DNA from: Aldehydirespirator sp965221215
GTDB lineage: Bacteria; Actinomycetota; Acidimicrobiia; Acidimicrobiales; Aldehydirespiratoraceae
DNA length: 64,000 nt
Assembly (NCBI GenBank): GCA_965221215.1
Contig: OZ244872.1
Span: 2,170,001-2,234,000, forward strand
Direction of reading: 5' to 3'
Part shown: one piece after another, positions 1-7,956 of the stretch
How positions within the stretch are numbered: the first letter of the stretch is position 1
How the letters are laid out: each line of letters begins with the position of its first letter
Made by a program: the position numbers and the translations under genes
The notes under the pieces: model-generated
Database searches by the model: none
What the model was told of the DNA's origin: nothing
What the model saw: only the letters and a program-made list of their open reading frames with translations

Positions 1-68
1 ACCCGCTTGCGCGGCCGGCGCGACCCCGGAGCAGACCGCAGGTCGTGAAGCTTGGTCTGCTCGGTCAT
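1..68 (-). CDS. rplO: 50S ribosomal protein L15 (5' end only)
   Basis: Only the first 22 codons are inside the window. The N-terminus starts MTEQTKLHDLRSAPGSRR, the usual beginning of L15, a late-assembling 23S rRNA-binding protein. Its ATG overlaps the rpmD stop as ATGA, which fits the normal spc order rpsE-rpmD-rplO. The gene continues off the left edge. Confidence 0.85.
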   Translation of the reverse strand, partial: MTEQTKLHDLRSAPGSRRPRKR

Positions 69-253
69 CCGTCCACCTCCTGCACCGACACCAGGTGCGG
101 AACCCGTTGGATCATGCCTCGGATCTCGGGGCGGTCGGGCAGGGTGTTGCTGCGACCGATCCGTCCCAAGCCGAGGGCTCGAAGCGTACCCCGCTGCTTG
201 GGCTTGGTCCCGATGGCGGAGCGAACCTGGGTCACCTTGAGCGACGATGCCAT
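65..253 (-). CDS. rpmD: 50S ribosomal protein L30
   Basis: This 62-residue protein starts MASSLKVTQVRSAIGTKPKQ and has the short-form bacterial L30 pattern, with the conserved block GTLRALGLGRIGRSN in the middle. L30 binds 23S rRNA in the large subunit. I chose the ATG at 253 because it overlaps the rpsE stop (ATGA) and gives the family's normal length; the frame is open upstream only because it runs inside rpsE. It also overlaps rplO by four bases, so the three genes look translationally coupled. Confidence 0.95.
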   Translation of the reverse strand: MASSLKVTQVRSAIGTKPKQRGTLRALGLGRIGRSNTLPDRPEIRGMIQRVPHLVSVQEVDG

Positions 254-843
254 CACTCGTCCTCCGCCTCGGCCACCCGCTGGGCCGCGGCGGCCCGGTC
301 GATGCGGGTGGTCTGGTACGCGTCCCACAGGCCCTTGGGCAGGAAGTCGTCGGGGGGAAGGCCCCGCAGGCGGGCCACCTCGTCGGGGCGGCGCAGCCCC
401 TGCAGCCCGCTGATGGTGGCCCTAGCGACGTTGATGTGGTTGGGCGAGCCCAGCGACTTGCACAGCACGTCGCCGATGCCGGCCTCCTCGAGAATGGCCC
501 GAGCCGCGCCGCCGGCGATCACGCCGGTGCCGGGAGCGGCCGGCTTGAGCAGCACCCGCCCCGCGCCGGTGGTGCCGATCACGGGATGCATGATGGTGCT
601 GCCCGCCATCGGCACCTCGAAGACGTTGCGCCTAGCCTCCTCGGTGCCCTTCTGGATGGCCAGGGGCACTTCCTTGGCCTTGCCGTAGCCGAGACCGACC
701 CGGCCCGCGCCGTCGCCGATCACCACCAGGGCGGTGAACGAGAACCGGCGCCCGCCCTTGACCACCTTGGCCACCCGGTTGATGTTGATCACCCGCGACT
801 CCCGCAGCGGCGGACCGCTTGTGCGCTCCTCGCTCATCGCCAC
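253..843 (-). CDS. rpsE: 30S ribosomal protein S5
   Basis: The product is 196 residues. The double-stranded-RNA-binding N-terminal half contains VININRVAKVVKGGRRFSF, and the S5 C-terminal domain contains NVARATISGLQ. S5 sits at the decoding and mRNA entry region and takes part in accuracy. There is a 39-bp gap after rplR and a 1-base stop/start overlap with rpmD. A short C-terminal extension rich in Arg and Ala (about residues 160-196) is common in actinobacteria. Confidence 0.96.
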   Translation of the reverse strand: MAMSEERTSGPPLRESRVININRVAKVVKGGRRFSFTALVVIGDGAGRVGLGYGKAKEVPLAIQKGTEEARRNVFEVPMAGSTIMHPVIGTTGAGRVLLKPAAPGTGVIAGGAARAILEEAGIGDVLCKSLGSPNHINVARATISGLQGLRRPDEVARLRGLPPDDFLPKGLWDAYQTTRIDRAAAAQRVAEAEDE

Positions 844-882
844 ACCGATCCCGGAATCGAGAGCTGCTCTTCGCTCATTGCC

Positions 883-1248
883 TCAGAACTCCAATCCAGC
901 CGCGCGGGCTGCGTTGGCCAGTTCGGCCACCCGGCCGTGGTACTTGTAGCCGCCCCGGTCGAACACCGCCGCGGTGATCCCCGCATCGAGGGCCCGCTGC
1001 GCGATCAGCGCGCCCACGGCTCGGGCCGCGGCCACGTTGCCCCCCGACGCCGAGCGCAGGTCGGCCTCCAGGGTCGAGGCCGACGCCACGGTGACGCCGC
1101 CGAGGTCGTCGATGAGCTGGACCGAGATGTGGCGGCTCGAGCGGAACACCGACAGCCGCGGCCGCTGGGCCGTCCCCTGCACCTTCTTGCGGACGCGCCG
1201 GTGACGGCGGATGCGTCCCTCCCGGCGCTTGCGGGCCTGATCGACCAT
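883..1248 (-). CDS. rplR: 50S ribosomal protein L18
   Basis: This 121-residue protein contains KARKRREGRI-like and RPRLSVFRSSRHI blocks and ends GRVAELANAARAAGLEF, the typical L18 C-terminus. L18 binds 5S rRNA and carries it into the central protuberance. I start at the ATG at 1248 (MVDQARKRREG) rather than the TTG three codons upstream. Order and spacing are those of the standard spc operon. Confidence 0.95.
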   Translation of the reverse strand: MVDQARKRREGRIRRHRRVRKKVQGTAQRPRLSVFRSSRHISVQLIDDLGGVTVASASTLEADLRSASGGNVAAARAVGALIAQRALDAGITAAVFDRGGYKYHGRVAELANAARAAGLEF

Positions 1249-1299
1249 GACTACCAACCGTCGCTTTCGGTCATCACTGCGGAACCTGCACTACCTGGA

Positions 1300-1839
1300 C
1301 TACTTCGCGGCCTTGCCGGCCTTGCGCTTGACCCGCTCGTCGGCATAGCGGATCCCCTTGCCCTTGTAGGGCTCGGGCGGGCGCCACTTCCTGATGTCGG
1401 CCGCCACCTGGCCCACGAGCTGCTTGTCGATGCCCTTGACGAGGATCTGGGTGCGCTGGGGCACCTCGAACTCCACGCCGTCGGGCGCCGTGATCTGCAC
1501 GGTGTGGCTGAAGCCCAGCGCCAGCTCCAGCGACGTCGGGGTGGACTCGGCCACCCGGTAGCCCACGCCCTGGATGCGCAGCTCCTTGCTGAACCCCTCG
1601 CTCACGCCGGTCACCATGTTCTGCACCAGACTCCGGGTGAGCCCGTGCAGCGATCGGCTCTGCGCGCTGTCGTCGCCGCGCTCGACGAGCAGAACGTCGT
1701 CGTCGGCCCGCACGCTGATGTCGCCGGGCAGGTCCCGGCGCAGCGTGCCCCTGGTGCCGGTCACCACCACGGTGCGGCCCTCCACGGCCACGGCCACGCC
1801 GCTGGGCACGGCGATCGGAGAATTCCCCACTCGACTCAT
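1300..1839 (-). CDS. rplF: 50S ribosomal protein L6
   Basis: The protein is 179 residues, the usual length, and starts MSRVGNSPIAVPSGV. It carries the L6 signature PEPYKGKGIRYADE near its C-terminus and binds 23S rRNA near the factor-binding site. The frame is open for 24 codons upstream, but that stretch is the dispersed repeat at 1857-1920, so the internal ATG at 1839 is the start. Confidence 0.96.
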   Translation of the reverse strand: MSRVGNSPIAVPSGVAVAVEGRTVVVTGTRGTLRRDLPGDISVRADDDVLLVERGDDSAQSRSLHGLTRSLVQNMVTGVSEGFSKELRIQGVGYRVAESTPTSLELALGFSHTVQITAPDGVEFEVPQRTQILVKGIDKQLVGQVAADIRKWRPPEPYKGKGIRYADERVKRKAGKAAK

Positions 1840-1856
1840 CGAACTGCCTCTGTGCT

Positions 1857-1968
1857 CCCGCTCTTGTTCGCTGCGCTCACGGGCCGCCCAAACCCCGACA
1901 ACACAGCCCACGGCCTCGCTCGGCGCATCTCGAAGACCCTCACTAGTCGCTCCCCATCCGCTCGGCCT
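1857..1968. repeat. Dispersed intergenic repeat, copy A
   Basis: The core GCTCTTGTTCGCTGCGCTCA, followed by CGGGCCG, lies between rpsH and rplF. The trailing pieces CGGCCTCGC (about 1911) and CCGCTCGGCCTC (1959-1969) match the other copies at about 34053, 37721 and 63807. The far end abuts the rpsH stop codon at 1969-1971. It has no coding role that I can see. Confidence 0.75.
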
Positions 1969-2373
1969 CTACCACACGTAGCAGAGGATCTCGCCGCCCA
2001 TGCGGTTGCTCCTCGCCTCTCGGTCGCTCATCAGACCCTTGTTGGTGGACACCACCGCCACCCCGAGCCCGCCCTGCACCCGGGGAATCTGGTCGCGCTT
2101 GCGGTAGATGCGCAGTCCCGGCTTGGAGATGCGGCGCAGCCCCCGGATGACGCGGTCGCGCTCGGGCGAGTACTTCATCTCGATGGTGAGGGTCTTGCCC
2201 GGCCGGGGCGCGTTGTCGCTCTCGGCGAAGGACGCGATGTAGCCCTCCCGCTGAAGCACTTCGGCCAGGGCCAGCTTGCGCTTCGACGACGGCATCGAGA
2301 CCTCGTCGTGCATGGCCACGTTGGCGTTGCGGATGCGGGTCAGCATGTCTGCGATCGGATCGGTCATCGTCAT
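1969..2373 (-). CDS. rpsH: 30S ribosomal protein S8
   Basis: The 134-residue product has the S8 N-terminus MTMTDPIADMLTRIRNA and the C-terminal signature GLMSDREARSNRMGGEILC, ending in VW. S8 is a primary 16S rRNA binder and, in E. coli, the translational repressor of the spc operon. Two in-frame ATGs (2373, 2367) are possible starts. The gene is in standard position between rpsZ and rplF. Confidence 0.96.
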   Translation of the reverse strand: MTMTDPIADMLTRIRNANVAMHDEVSMPSSKRKLALAEVLQREGYIASFAESDNAPRPGKTLTIEMKYSPERDRVIRGLRRISKPGLRIYRKRDQIPRVQGGLGVAVVSTNKGLMSDREARSNRMGGEILCYVW

Positions 2374-2388
2374 TGCTGTGTCACCTCG

Positions 2389-2574
2389 TCACCAGCTCGC
2401 CTTCTTCACGCCGGGCAGCTCCCCGGCGTGGGCCAGGTCGCGCAGGCAGATGCGACACAGGCTGAACTTCCGGTACACCGAGCGGGGACGGCCGCACACG
2501 CGGCACCGCGTGTAGGCCCGCACCTTGAACTTGGGGGTGCGCTGCTGCTTCTCCCTCAGAGCCTTCTTGGCCAT
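2389..2574 (-). CDS. rpsZ: 30S ribosomal protein S14, zinc-binding type Z
   Basis: The protein is 61 residues and has two Cys pairs, CRVC at about 24-27 and CRIC at about 40-43. Together they form the zinc ribbon of the short S14 form common in actinobacteria, here within RCRVCGRPRSVYRKF. It binds the head of the 30S subunit. The gene lies 4 bases after rplE and 15 before rpsH. Confidence 0.97.
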   Translation of the reverse strand: MAKKALREKQQRTPKFKVRAYTRCRVCGRPRSVYRKFSLCRICLRDLAHAGELPGVKKASW

Positions 2575-2578
2575 CGCT

Positions 2579-3148
2579 CTATTGCCCCTCTCGGCGGAAC
2601 GGAAACCCGAACGCCTCTAGTAGCGCCCGGCCCTCGGTGTCCGACTTGGCTGTGGTGACGATCGTGATGTCCATCCCCCGGGTGGCATCGACCGAGTCGT
2701 AGTCGATCTCCGGGAAGATGAGCTGCTCGGTGATTCCGAACGTGTAGTTGCCGCTGCCGTCGAAGGACCGCAGCGACAGCCCGCGGAAGTCGCGGATGCG
2801 GGGGATGGCCAGCGTGATGAGCCGGTCGAAGAACTCGTACATGCGGTCGCCGCGCAGGGTGACCTTGCACCCGATGGCCATGCCGGCCCGCAGCTTGAAG
2901 CTGGCCAGCGAGCGCTTGGCCCGGGTGATGACCGGCTTCTGGCCCGAGATCACGGCCAAGTCGGCCAGCGCGCCCTCCAGCAGCTTGGCCGAGGTGATGG
3001 CCCCGCCGACGCCCATGTTGACCACGATCTTGGTGAGCTTGGGCGCCATCATCACGTTGGACAGCTCCAGCTGCTCGACCAGCGCTGGCTTGATCTCGGT
3101 CTCGAACGCGGTGCGCAGCCGGGGCCGGTAGTCGGTTGCGGTGCTCAC
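2579..3148 (-). CDS. rplE: 50S ribosomal protein L5
   Basis: This 189-residue protein has the L5 landmarks NVMMAPKLTKIVVNMGVG near residue 35, TLRGDRMYEFFDRL near 98, and the C-terminal TTAKSDTEGRALLEAFGFPF. L5 binds 5S rRNA and contacts the P-site tRNA. It overlaps the rplX stop by four bases (GTGA or ATGA type) and continues the spc order. Confidence 0.96.
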   Translation of the reverse strand: MSTATDYRPRLRTAFETEIKPALVEQLELSNVMMAPKLTKIVVNMGVGGAITSAKLLEGALADLAVISGQKPVITRAKRSLASFKLRAGMAIGCKVTLRGDRMYEFFDRLITLAIPRIRDFRGLSLRSFDGSGNYTFGITEQLIFPEIDYDSVDATRGMDITIVTTAKSDTEGRALLEAFGFPFRREGQ

Positions 3149-3483
3149 AGGTCGGCCCCCGTGCGGCGGCAGATGCGGACCTTGGCGCCGTCGGGCGTGA
3201 ACCGGTAGCCGGCCCGGGTCGGCTTGCCGTCGGTCGGGCTGATCAGGGCGACGTTGGAGGCGTCGATGGGCATGGCCTTGTCGATGATGCCCCCCTGCTG
3301 GACGTTGCGGGTGGGGGCCTGGTGCCGCTTGGCCATGTTGACGCCCTCCACGATCACCCTGCCCGACGCGGGAATGACCCGCTCCACGGTGCCCTCGACC
3401 CCGGCGTCCTTGCCCGACAGCACCACCACCCGGTCGCCCTTGATGATCTTGGAGCGGCGGTTGCCCTTGGCGCGTCCGGCCAT
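3145..3483 (-). CDS. rplX: 50S ribosomal protein L24
   Basis: The protein is 112 residues with an N-terminal KOW motif (KIIKGDRVVVLSGKDAGVEG) followed by VEGVNMAKRHQAPT, as in bacterial L24, an early assembly initiator of the 50S subunit. I take the ATG at 3483, which overlaps the rplN stop as ATGA. The longer open frame upstream is the antisense shadow of rplN. Confidence 0.96.
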   Translation of the reverse strand: MAGRAKGNRRSKIIKGDRVVVLSGKDAGVEGTVERVIPASGRVIVEGVNMAKRHQAPTRNVQQGGIIDKAMPIDASNVALISPTDGKPTRAGYRFTPDGAKVRICRRTGADL

Positions 3484-3851
3484 CACAGCACCTCCGGCGC
3501 CAGCGAGACGATGCGCATGAACTGCTTGTCGCGCAGCTCTCGGCCCACCGGACCGAAGATGCGGGTGCCCCGGGGCTGGTCCTGCTCGTTGATCAGGACC
3601 GCGGCGTTCTCGTCGAAGCGGATATAGCTGCCGTCGCCGCGCCGCTTCTCCTTGCGGGTGCGCACCACCACGCAGCGGACCAGGTCGCCCTTGCGGACCT
3701 GAGCGCCGGGGATGGCGTCCTTGACGGTGGCCACGAACACGTCGCCCACCGAGGCATAGCGGCGCCGGGAGCCGCCGAGCACCTTGATGCACAGCACCTC
3801 CTTGGCGCCGGAGTTGTCGGCCACCCGCAGCCGGGACTCCTGCTGGATCAT
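3483..3851 (-). CDS. rplN: 50S ribosomal protein L14
   Basis: This 122-residue protein starts MIQQESRLRVADNSGAKEV and contains the L14 signature region GDGSYIRFDENAAVLI. L14 forms part of the subunit interface. It follows rpsQ with a 34-bp gap and couples to rplX through an ATGA overlap. Confidence 0.97.
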   Translation of the reverse strand: MIQQESRLRVADNSGAKEVLCIKVLGGSRRRYASVGDVFVATVKDAIPGAQVRKGDLVRCVVVRTRKEKRRGDGSYIRFDENAAVLINEQDQPRGTRIFGPVGRELRDKQFMRIVSLAPEVL

Positions 3852-3885
3852 CGGCGGCGCTCCAAAGAAGACGTTCTCGGCTGGA

Positions 3886-4164
3886 TCACTTGGCCCGCTC
3901 CAGGATCTCCACCAGGCGCCAGCGCTTGGTCTTCGACCGCGGCCTTGTCTCGGCCACCCGCACGAGGTCGCCCACGCCCAGCTCGTTGTCGGCGTCGTGG
4001 ACGGCCAGGCGGGTGGCGCGCTGCACCGTCTTGTCGTAGCGGGGGTGGCGGACCCTCTCGGTGGCCTCGACGATGGCCGTCTTGTCCATGCGGTCGGAGA
4101 CCACCACGCCCTCGCGCACCTTGCGGCGGTTGCTCCGCGGCTCTGAGCCCTCAGCCATCGTCAT
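3886..4164 (-). CDS. rpsQ: 30S ribosomal protein S17
   Basis: The 92-residue product carries GVVVSDRMDKTAIV and HDADNELGVGDLVRVAETRP, the S17 OB-fold and signature. S17 binds 16S rRNA early in assembly. The ATG at 4164 is supported because it overlaps the rpmC stop as ATGA. A second ATG lies two codons downstream. Confidence 0.96.
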   Translation of the reverse strand: MTMAEGSEPRSNRRKVREGVVVSDRMDKTAIVEATERVRHPRYDKTVQRATRLAVHDADNELGVGDLVRVAETRPRSKTKRWRLVEILERAK

Positions 4165-4376
4165 CTCCCCTCGGCCTCGGCGGCCGCTATCTCGCGGGCC
4201 CGCAGCTCGGTGAGCAGGCGGGCAATGTCGCGGCGCACCTGCCTGAGGCGGGCCGGGTTGTCGAGTTGGCCGGTGGCGAACTGGAAGCGCAGGTTGAACA
4301 ACTCCTCTTTCGCCTCCGACACGCGCTCGACCAAATCGGTGTCGCCGAGATCGACCAAGGCCTTGGCGCGGGCCAT
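4161..4376 (-). CDS. rpmC: 50S ribosomal protein L29
   Basis: This 71-residue helical protein contains KEELFNLRFQFATGQLDN followed by an RRDIARLLTELRARE helix, the full L29 pattern. L29 is located at the polypeptide exit tunnel and helps dock SRP and trigger factor. Its ATG overlaps the rplP stop (TAATG). Confidence 0.96.
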   Translation of the reverse strand: MARAKALVDLGDTDLVERVSEAKEELFNLRFQFATGQLDNPARLRQVRRDIARLLTELRAREIAAAEAEGR

Positions 4377-4792
4377 TAGAACCCCTCCTCGCGGGCCACG
4401 AAGCGGGCCTTCATGGGGAGCTTCTGGATGGCCCGGTCGATGGCGCCGCGGGCGATGGTCTCGTCGTGGTACGACAGCTCGAACAGCACGCGGCCCGGCC
4501 GCACCACCGCCACCCAGTGCTCGGGGTTGCCCTTGCCCGAGCCCATCCGGGTCTCGGCCGGCTTCTGGGTGACCGGCTTGTCGGGGAAGACATTGATCCA
4601 CACCTTGCCGCCCCGCTTGATGTGGCGGGTCATGGCCACCCGGGCCGCCTCGATCTGGCGCGATGTGAGCCAGCCGGGCTCGAGGGCCTGGATGCCGAAA
4701 TCGCCGTGGGCGACCTCGGTGCGGCCCTTGGCCACACCCTTGGTGCGTCCCCGGTGGTGCTTGCGATGGGCAACCTTGCGCGGCATCAACAT
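4376..4792 (-). CDS. rplP: 50S ribosomal protein L16
   Basis: The protein is 138 residues, begins MLMPRKVAHRKHHRGR and includes GKVWINVFPDKPVTQKPAE and RMGSGKGNPEHWVAVV, diagnostic for L16 at the A-site side of the peptidyl transferase centre. ATGs at 4792 and 4786 are both possible; the MLMPRK start is the one most relatives use. A 114-bp gap without an evident gene separates it from rpsC. Confidence 0.96.
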   Translation of the reverse strand: MLMPRKVAHRKHHRGRTKGVAKGRTEVAHGDFGIQALEPGWLTSRQIEAARVAMTRHIKRGGKVWINVFPDKPVTQKPAETRMGSGKGNPEHWVAVVRPGRVLFELSYHDETIARGAIDRAIQKLPMKARFVAREEGF

Positions 4793-4906
4793 GACTCGAT
4801 CTCGCTCCCTGCCTCAGCCGTCCTGGCGCGTGCTGTCGCGCCCGCCTGTCGCGAGCCGCCAGCCGGGCCTGCTGCCTGTGCGAATGTGTCTGCTCATCGC
4901 GATGCC

Positions 4907-5806
4907 TCAGTCGTCGCCGGGGCGGAAGTGCGGCGTCTCGTGGTGCTCGCGGGTGGAGGCCTCGATGGCGGCCTCCTCGTCGAGCAGCTTCTCGAACTCG
5001 GGGTCGGCCTCGCCGATCAGCGGCGCCGGCTCCTCGTCGACCATCTCGTCACTGAACTCGCGGCGCCGGGCCGCGGAGGACGACACGATCTTGCGGGGTG
5101 TGGCTCCGGGCCCGGAGGTCTCGCCCGCGGCCATGGCCGCCTCCTTGGAGGCCTTGTCCTCCGAGAGCGTCTTGTAGGGCAGGATGTCGCCCTTGTAGAG
5201 CCACACCTTCACGCCGATGCGGCCGTAGGTGGTGCGGGCCTCGCGGAAGCCGTAGTCCACGTCGGCCCGCAGGGTGTGCAGCGGCACCCGCCCCTCGCGG
5301 TACCACTCGGTGCGGGCCATCTCCGAGCCGCCCAGCCGGCCCGAGCACTGCACCCGGATTCCCAGTGCGCCGGCCCGCTGGGCGTTCTGCACCGCCCGCT
5401 TCATGGCCCGGCGGAAGGCGACCCGGCCGGTGAGCTGGTCGGCCACACCCTGGGCGATTAGGGCAGCGTCGAGCTCGGGCTGCTTGATCTCCTGGATGTT
5501 GAGCTGCACCCGAGGATTGCCGCTGATGTCGGTGAGGCCGGCCCGCAGCCGGTCGGCCTCGGCGCCCCGCCGGCCGATCACGATGCCGGGGCGGGCCGTG
5601 TGCACGTCGACGCGCAGACGGTCGCGGGTGCGCTCCACCTCCACCCGGCTGATGGCGGCGTGGGGCAGCTCGGTCATCAGGAAGTCGCGGATCTTCCAGT
5701 CCTCGATGACGTTGTCGGCGTACTCCTTGCGGTCGGCGAACCAGCGGCTCTTCCACTCGGTGGTAACTCCCAGGCGGAACCCGTAGGGGTTGACCTTCTG
5801 ACCCAT
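4907..5806 (-). CDS. rpsC: 30S ribosomal protein S3 with acidic C-terminal tail
   Basis: The product is 299 residues against about 230 in E. coli. The KH domain (IVIGRRGAEADRLRAGL) and the S3 C-terminal domain (GGSEMARTEWYREGRVPLHTLRADVDYG, given here only as the location near residues 170-197) are intact. After about residue 232 comes a disordered, Glu/Asp-rich tail ending HHETPHFRPGDD. S3 lies at the mRNA entry channel. Its ATG shares bases with the rplV stop (ATGA). Confidence 0.96.
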   Translation of the reverse strand: MGQKVNPYGFRLGVTTEWKSRWFADRKEYADNVIEDWKIRDFLMTELPHAAISRVEVERTRDRLRVDVHTARPGIVIGRRGAEADRLRAGLTDISGNPRVQLNIQEIKQPELDAALIAQGVADQLTGRVAFRRAMKRAVQNAQRAGALGIRVQCSGRLGGSEMARTEWYREGRVPLHTLRADVDYGFREARTTYGRIGVKVWLYKGDILPYKTLSEDKASKEAAMAAGETSGPGATPRKIVSSSAARRREFSDEMVDEEPAPLIGEADPEFEKLLDEEAAIEASTREHHETPHFRPGDD

Positions 5807-6543
5807 CAGCCGCTCCCGTCAGCCTTGTCGGACTCTTCAGCCTCGCCGGACCCTTCGGCCGCGGGCGCATCGGCGTCGTCTGTGTCGTCAGCACTGGACT
5901 CTGCGGCCTCGCCGGACCCTTCGGCCACAGGCTCGTCAGCGCCGCCCGCTTCGTCGGCGCCGGACTCTGTGGCCATGGCAGCCTCGGTGGCCTCGACCAC
6001 GGCCGCGGCCTGGGCGGCGACGTCGGCTTCCGCGTCGGTTTCGGCCGACTCAGCCGGCTCGTCGGTTTCCGCCTCCTGCGGTTGGGCTGCGGCCCGCGAC
6101 CGCGCCACCCGGCGGCGGCGGGCCTCGGCCGCGGCCATGCCGCGCTGCGACTGCCTGGCTCGCACCTGCTCGAGCATCTCGGGGTCGTAGCGGCTGACAA
6201 TCACGGTGATGTGGCAGGTGCGCTTGCGGATGCGGGTGGCCCGACCCCGGGCTCGGGGCCGCCAGCGCTTGAGGGTGGGACCCTCGTCGGCGTAGCAGGC
6301 CGACACGTACAGCTCGTCGATGTCGAGGCCGTCGTTGTGCTCGGCGTTGGCGATGGCGGAGTCGAGAACCTTGCCGATGGGCCGGGCCGCACCGCGCTCG
6401 GAGAAGGCCAGGATGTCCTGCGCGTCGGCGCAGCTCTTGCCCCGGATGAGGTTGAGAACCTCGCGGGCCTTGTAGGCCGAGCTGCGCACATAGGAGGCTC
6501 GGGCCCGGGTTCCGGGACGCTCATTGGTCTTGACCGAGGCCAT
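5806..6543 (-). CDS. rplV: 50S ribosomal protein L22 with long acidic tail
   Basis: The L22 fold occupies about residues 1-120, with SAYKAREVLNLIRGKS early and GRATRIRKRTCHITVIVS at its end. L22 lines the nascent-chain tunnel. The protein continues for about 120 more residues that are rich in Ala, Glu and Asp, with the repeated unit EGSGEA in two places, giving 245 residues against about 110-130 in most bacteria. Part of the tail is encoded by a repeated stretch (5840-5860 and 5907-5927). The ATG at 6543 overlaps the rpsS stop (ATGA). Confidence 0.95.
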   Translation of the reverse strand: MASVKTNERPGTRARASYVRSSAYKAREVLNLIRGKSCADAQDILAFSERGAARPIGKVLDSAIANAEHNDGLDIDELYVSACYADEGPTLKRWRPRARGRATRIRKRTCHITVIVSRYDPEMLEQVRARQSQRGMAAAEARRRRVARSRAAAQPQEAETDEPAESAETDAEADVAAQAAAVVEATEAAMATESGADEAGGADEPVAEGSGEAAESSADDTDDADAPAAEGSGEAEESDKADGSG

Positions 6544-6821
6544 CAGCGGCGCGCCCCCCGCTCCTGGCCGGCATGGAACCGGAACGTGCGAGTGGGTGCG
6601 AACTCGCCCAGCTTGTGGCCCACCATCGACTCGGTGATGTACACCGGCACGTGCTTGCGGCCGTCGTGGACGGCCAGGGTGTGGCCCACCATGTCGGGGA
6701 TGATGGTGGAGCGGCGCGACCACGTCTTGACCACCCGCTTCTCGTTGCGCTCGTTGAGCTCGTCGATCTTGCGCAGCAGGTGGTCGTCCACGAAGGGACC
6801 CTTCTTGAGGCTGCGGGGCAT
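6543..6821 (-). CDS. rpsS: 30S ribosomal protein S19
   Basis: The 92-residue protein starts MPRSLKKGPFVDDHLLRKI and ends with the S19 signature ESMVGHKLGEFAPTRTFRFH. S19 forms a complex with S13 in the 30S head near the A-site tRNA. It lies 5 bases after rplB. Confidence 0.97.
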   Translation of the reverse strand: MPRSLKKGPFVDDHLLRKIDELNERNEKRVVKTWSRRSTIIPDMVGHTLAVHDGRKHVPVYITESMVGHKLGEFAPTRTFRFHAGQERGARR

Positions 6822-6826
6822 GGCTC

Positions 6827-7663
6827 TTACCTCCGGGTGCCGCGTCGGCGGCGGCGGCGAACGATCAGCTTGTCGGAGTCCTTGCGGCGGGCCCGGGTCC
6901 GCCCCTCGGGCTTTCCCCAGGGCGACACCGGATGGCGCCCGCCCGACGATTTGCCCTCGCCGCCGCCGAGGGGATGGTCCACCGGGTTCATGGCCACGCC
7001 CCGGGTCTGGGGGCGCACGCCCTTCCAGCGGTTGCGGCCGGCCTTGCCGATCTTGGTGAGCTCGTGCTCGGAGTTGCCGACCTCGCCGACGGTGGCCCGG
7101 CAGTCGATCGGCACCCGCCTCATCTCGGTGCTGGGCAGGCGCAGGGTGGCGAACCGGCCCTCCTTGGCCACCAGCTGCACGCTGGCCCCGGCGCTGCGGC
7201 CCAGACGACCGCCCCCGCCGGGCTTCAGCTCGACGTTGTGCACCACCGTGCCCACCGGGATGTAGCGCAGCGCCAGCGCGTTGCCGGGGCGGACCTCCGA
7301 CCGGGAGCCCGACATCAGCCGGTCGCCCACCTCCAGGCCCCTAGGGGCCAGGATGTAGCGCTTCTCGCCGTCGTGGTAGTGCAGCAGGGCGATGCGGCAG
7401 GTGCGGTTCGGGTCGTACTCGATGGCGGCCACGGTGGCAGCGACGTTGTCCTTGGTGCGAATGAAGTCGATCTTGCGGTAGCGCTGCTTGTGGCCGCCGC
7501 CGCGGTGGCGGGCCGTCATGCGCCCGAGGTTGTTGCGCCCGCCGGTGCTGGACTGCTTCACCAGCAGGCTGCGCTCGGGCTTCGAGCGGGTGATCTCTGA
7601 GAAGTCCGACGCGGTCTGGAAGCGGCGGCCGGGACTGGAGGGCTTGCGTTTGCGGATCGCCAT
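6827..7663 (-). CDS. rplB: 50S ribosomal protein L2
   Basis: The protein is 278 residues. It contains SSTGGRNNLGRMTARHRGGG near the N-terminus and NPVDHPLGGGEGKSSGGRHP near the C-terminus; the latter holds the conserved His implicated in peptidyl transfer. L2 is one of the most conserved 23S rRNA binders. It is separated from rplW by only two bases. Confidence 0.97.
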   Translation of the reverse strand: MAIRKRKPSSPGRRFQTASDFSEITRSKPERSLLVKQSSTGGRNNLGRMTARHRGGGHKQRYRKIDFIRTKDNVAATVAAIEYDPNRTCRIALLHYHDGEKRYILAPRGLEVGDRLMSGSRSEVRPGNALALRYIPVGTVVHNVELKPGGGGRLGRSAGASVQLVAKEGRFATLRLPSTEMRRVPIDCRATVGEVGNSEHELTKIGKAGRNRWKGVRPQTRGVAMNPVDHPLGGGEGKSSGGRHPVSPWGKPEGRTRARRKDSDKLIVRRRRRRGTRR

Positions 7664-7665
7664 GG

Positions 7666-7956
7666 TCAGGCCTCGAACAGATCTATCGAGTCGCCCGCGG
7701 CCAGAGTGACCAGGGCGCGCTTGGTGTCGGGCCGCCGGCCCCAGGTGTTGTTGCGGCGGTTGTGGCGGCGCTTGCCCTTGCGGCGCAGGGTGTTGACCTT
7801 CACCACGTCGACGTCGAAGATCGCCTCCACCGCGGCCCGGATCTCGGGCTTGGTGGCCTCGGGGGCCACGACGAAGGTGTACACGTTGTCGGCAAGCAGC
7901 GAGTAGCTCTTCTCCGACACCACGGGCCGCAGGATCACGTCGCGGTGATCACGCAT
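7666..7956 (-). CDS. rplW: 50S ribosomal protein L23
   Basis: This 96-residue protein starts MRDHRDVILRPVVSEKSYSL and has the L23 block VNTLRRKGKRRHNRRNNTWG. L23 sits at the tunnel exit and is the docking site for trigger factor and SRP. I chose the ATG at 7956 over the GTG three codons upstream because a decayed duplicate of the same start, ATGCGTGATCACCG, lies 70 bp upstream overlapping the rplD stop, which shows where the original start was. Confidence 0.94.
   Translation of the reverse strand: MRDHRDVILRPVVSEKSYSLLADNVYTFVVAPEATKPEIRAAVEAIFDVDVVKVNTLRRKGKRRHNRRNNTWGRRPDTKRALVTLAAGDSIDLFEA

Noticed and set aside
247..2658. Very long open frames on the plus strand opposite ribosomal genes (for example 803 codons here, and others at 25297-28032 and 29192-32080)
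   Set aside because: They are antisense shadows caused by high GC. Their residues are His/Gly/Arg/Ala-rich, and the minus strand carries recognisable essential proteins across the same bases.
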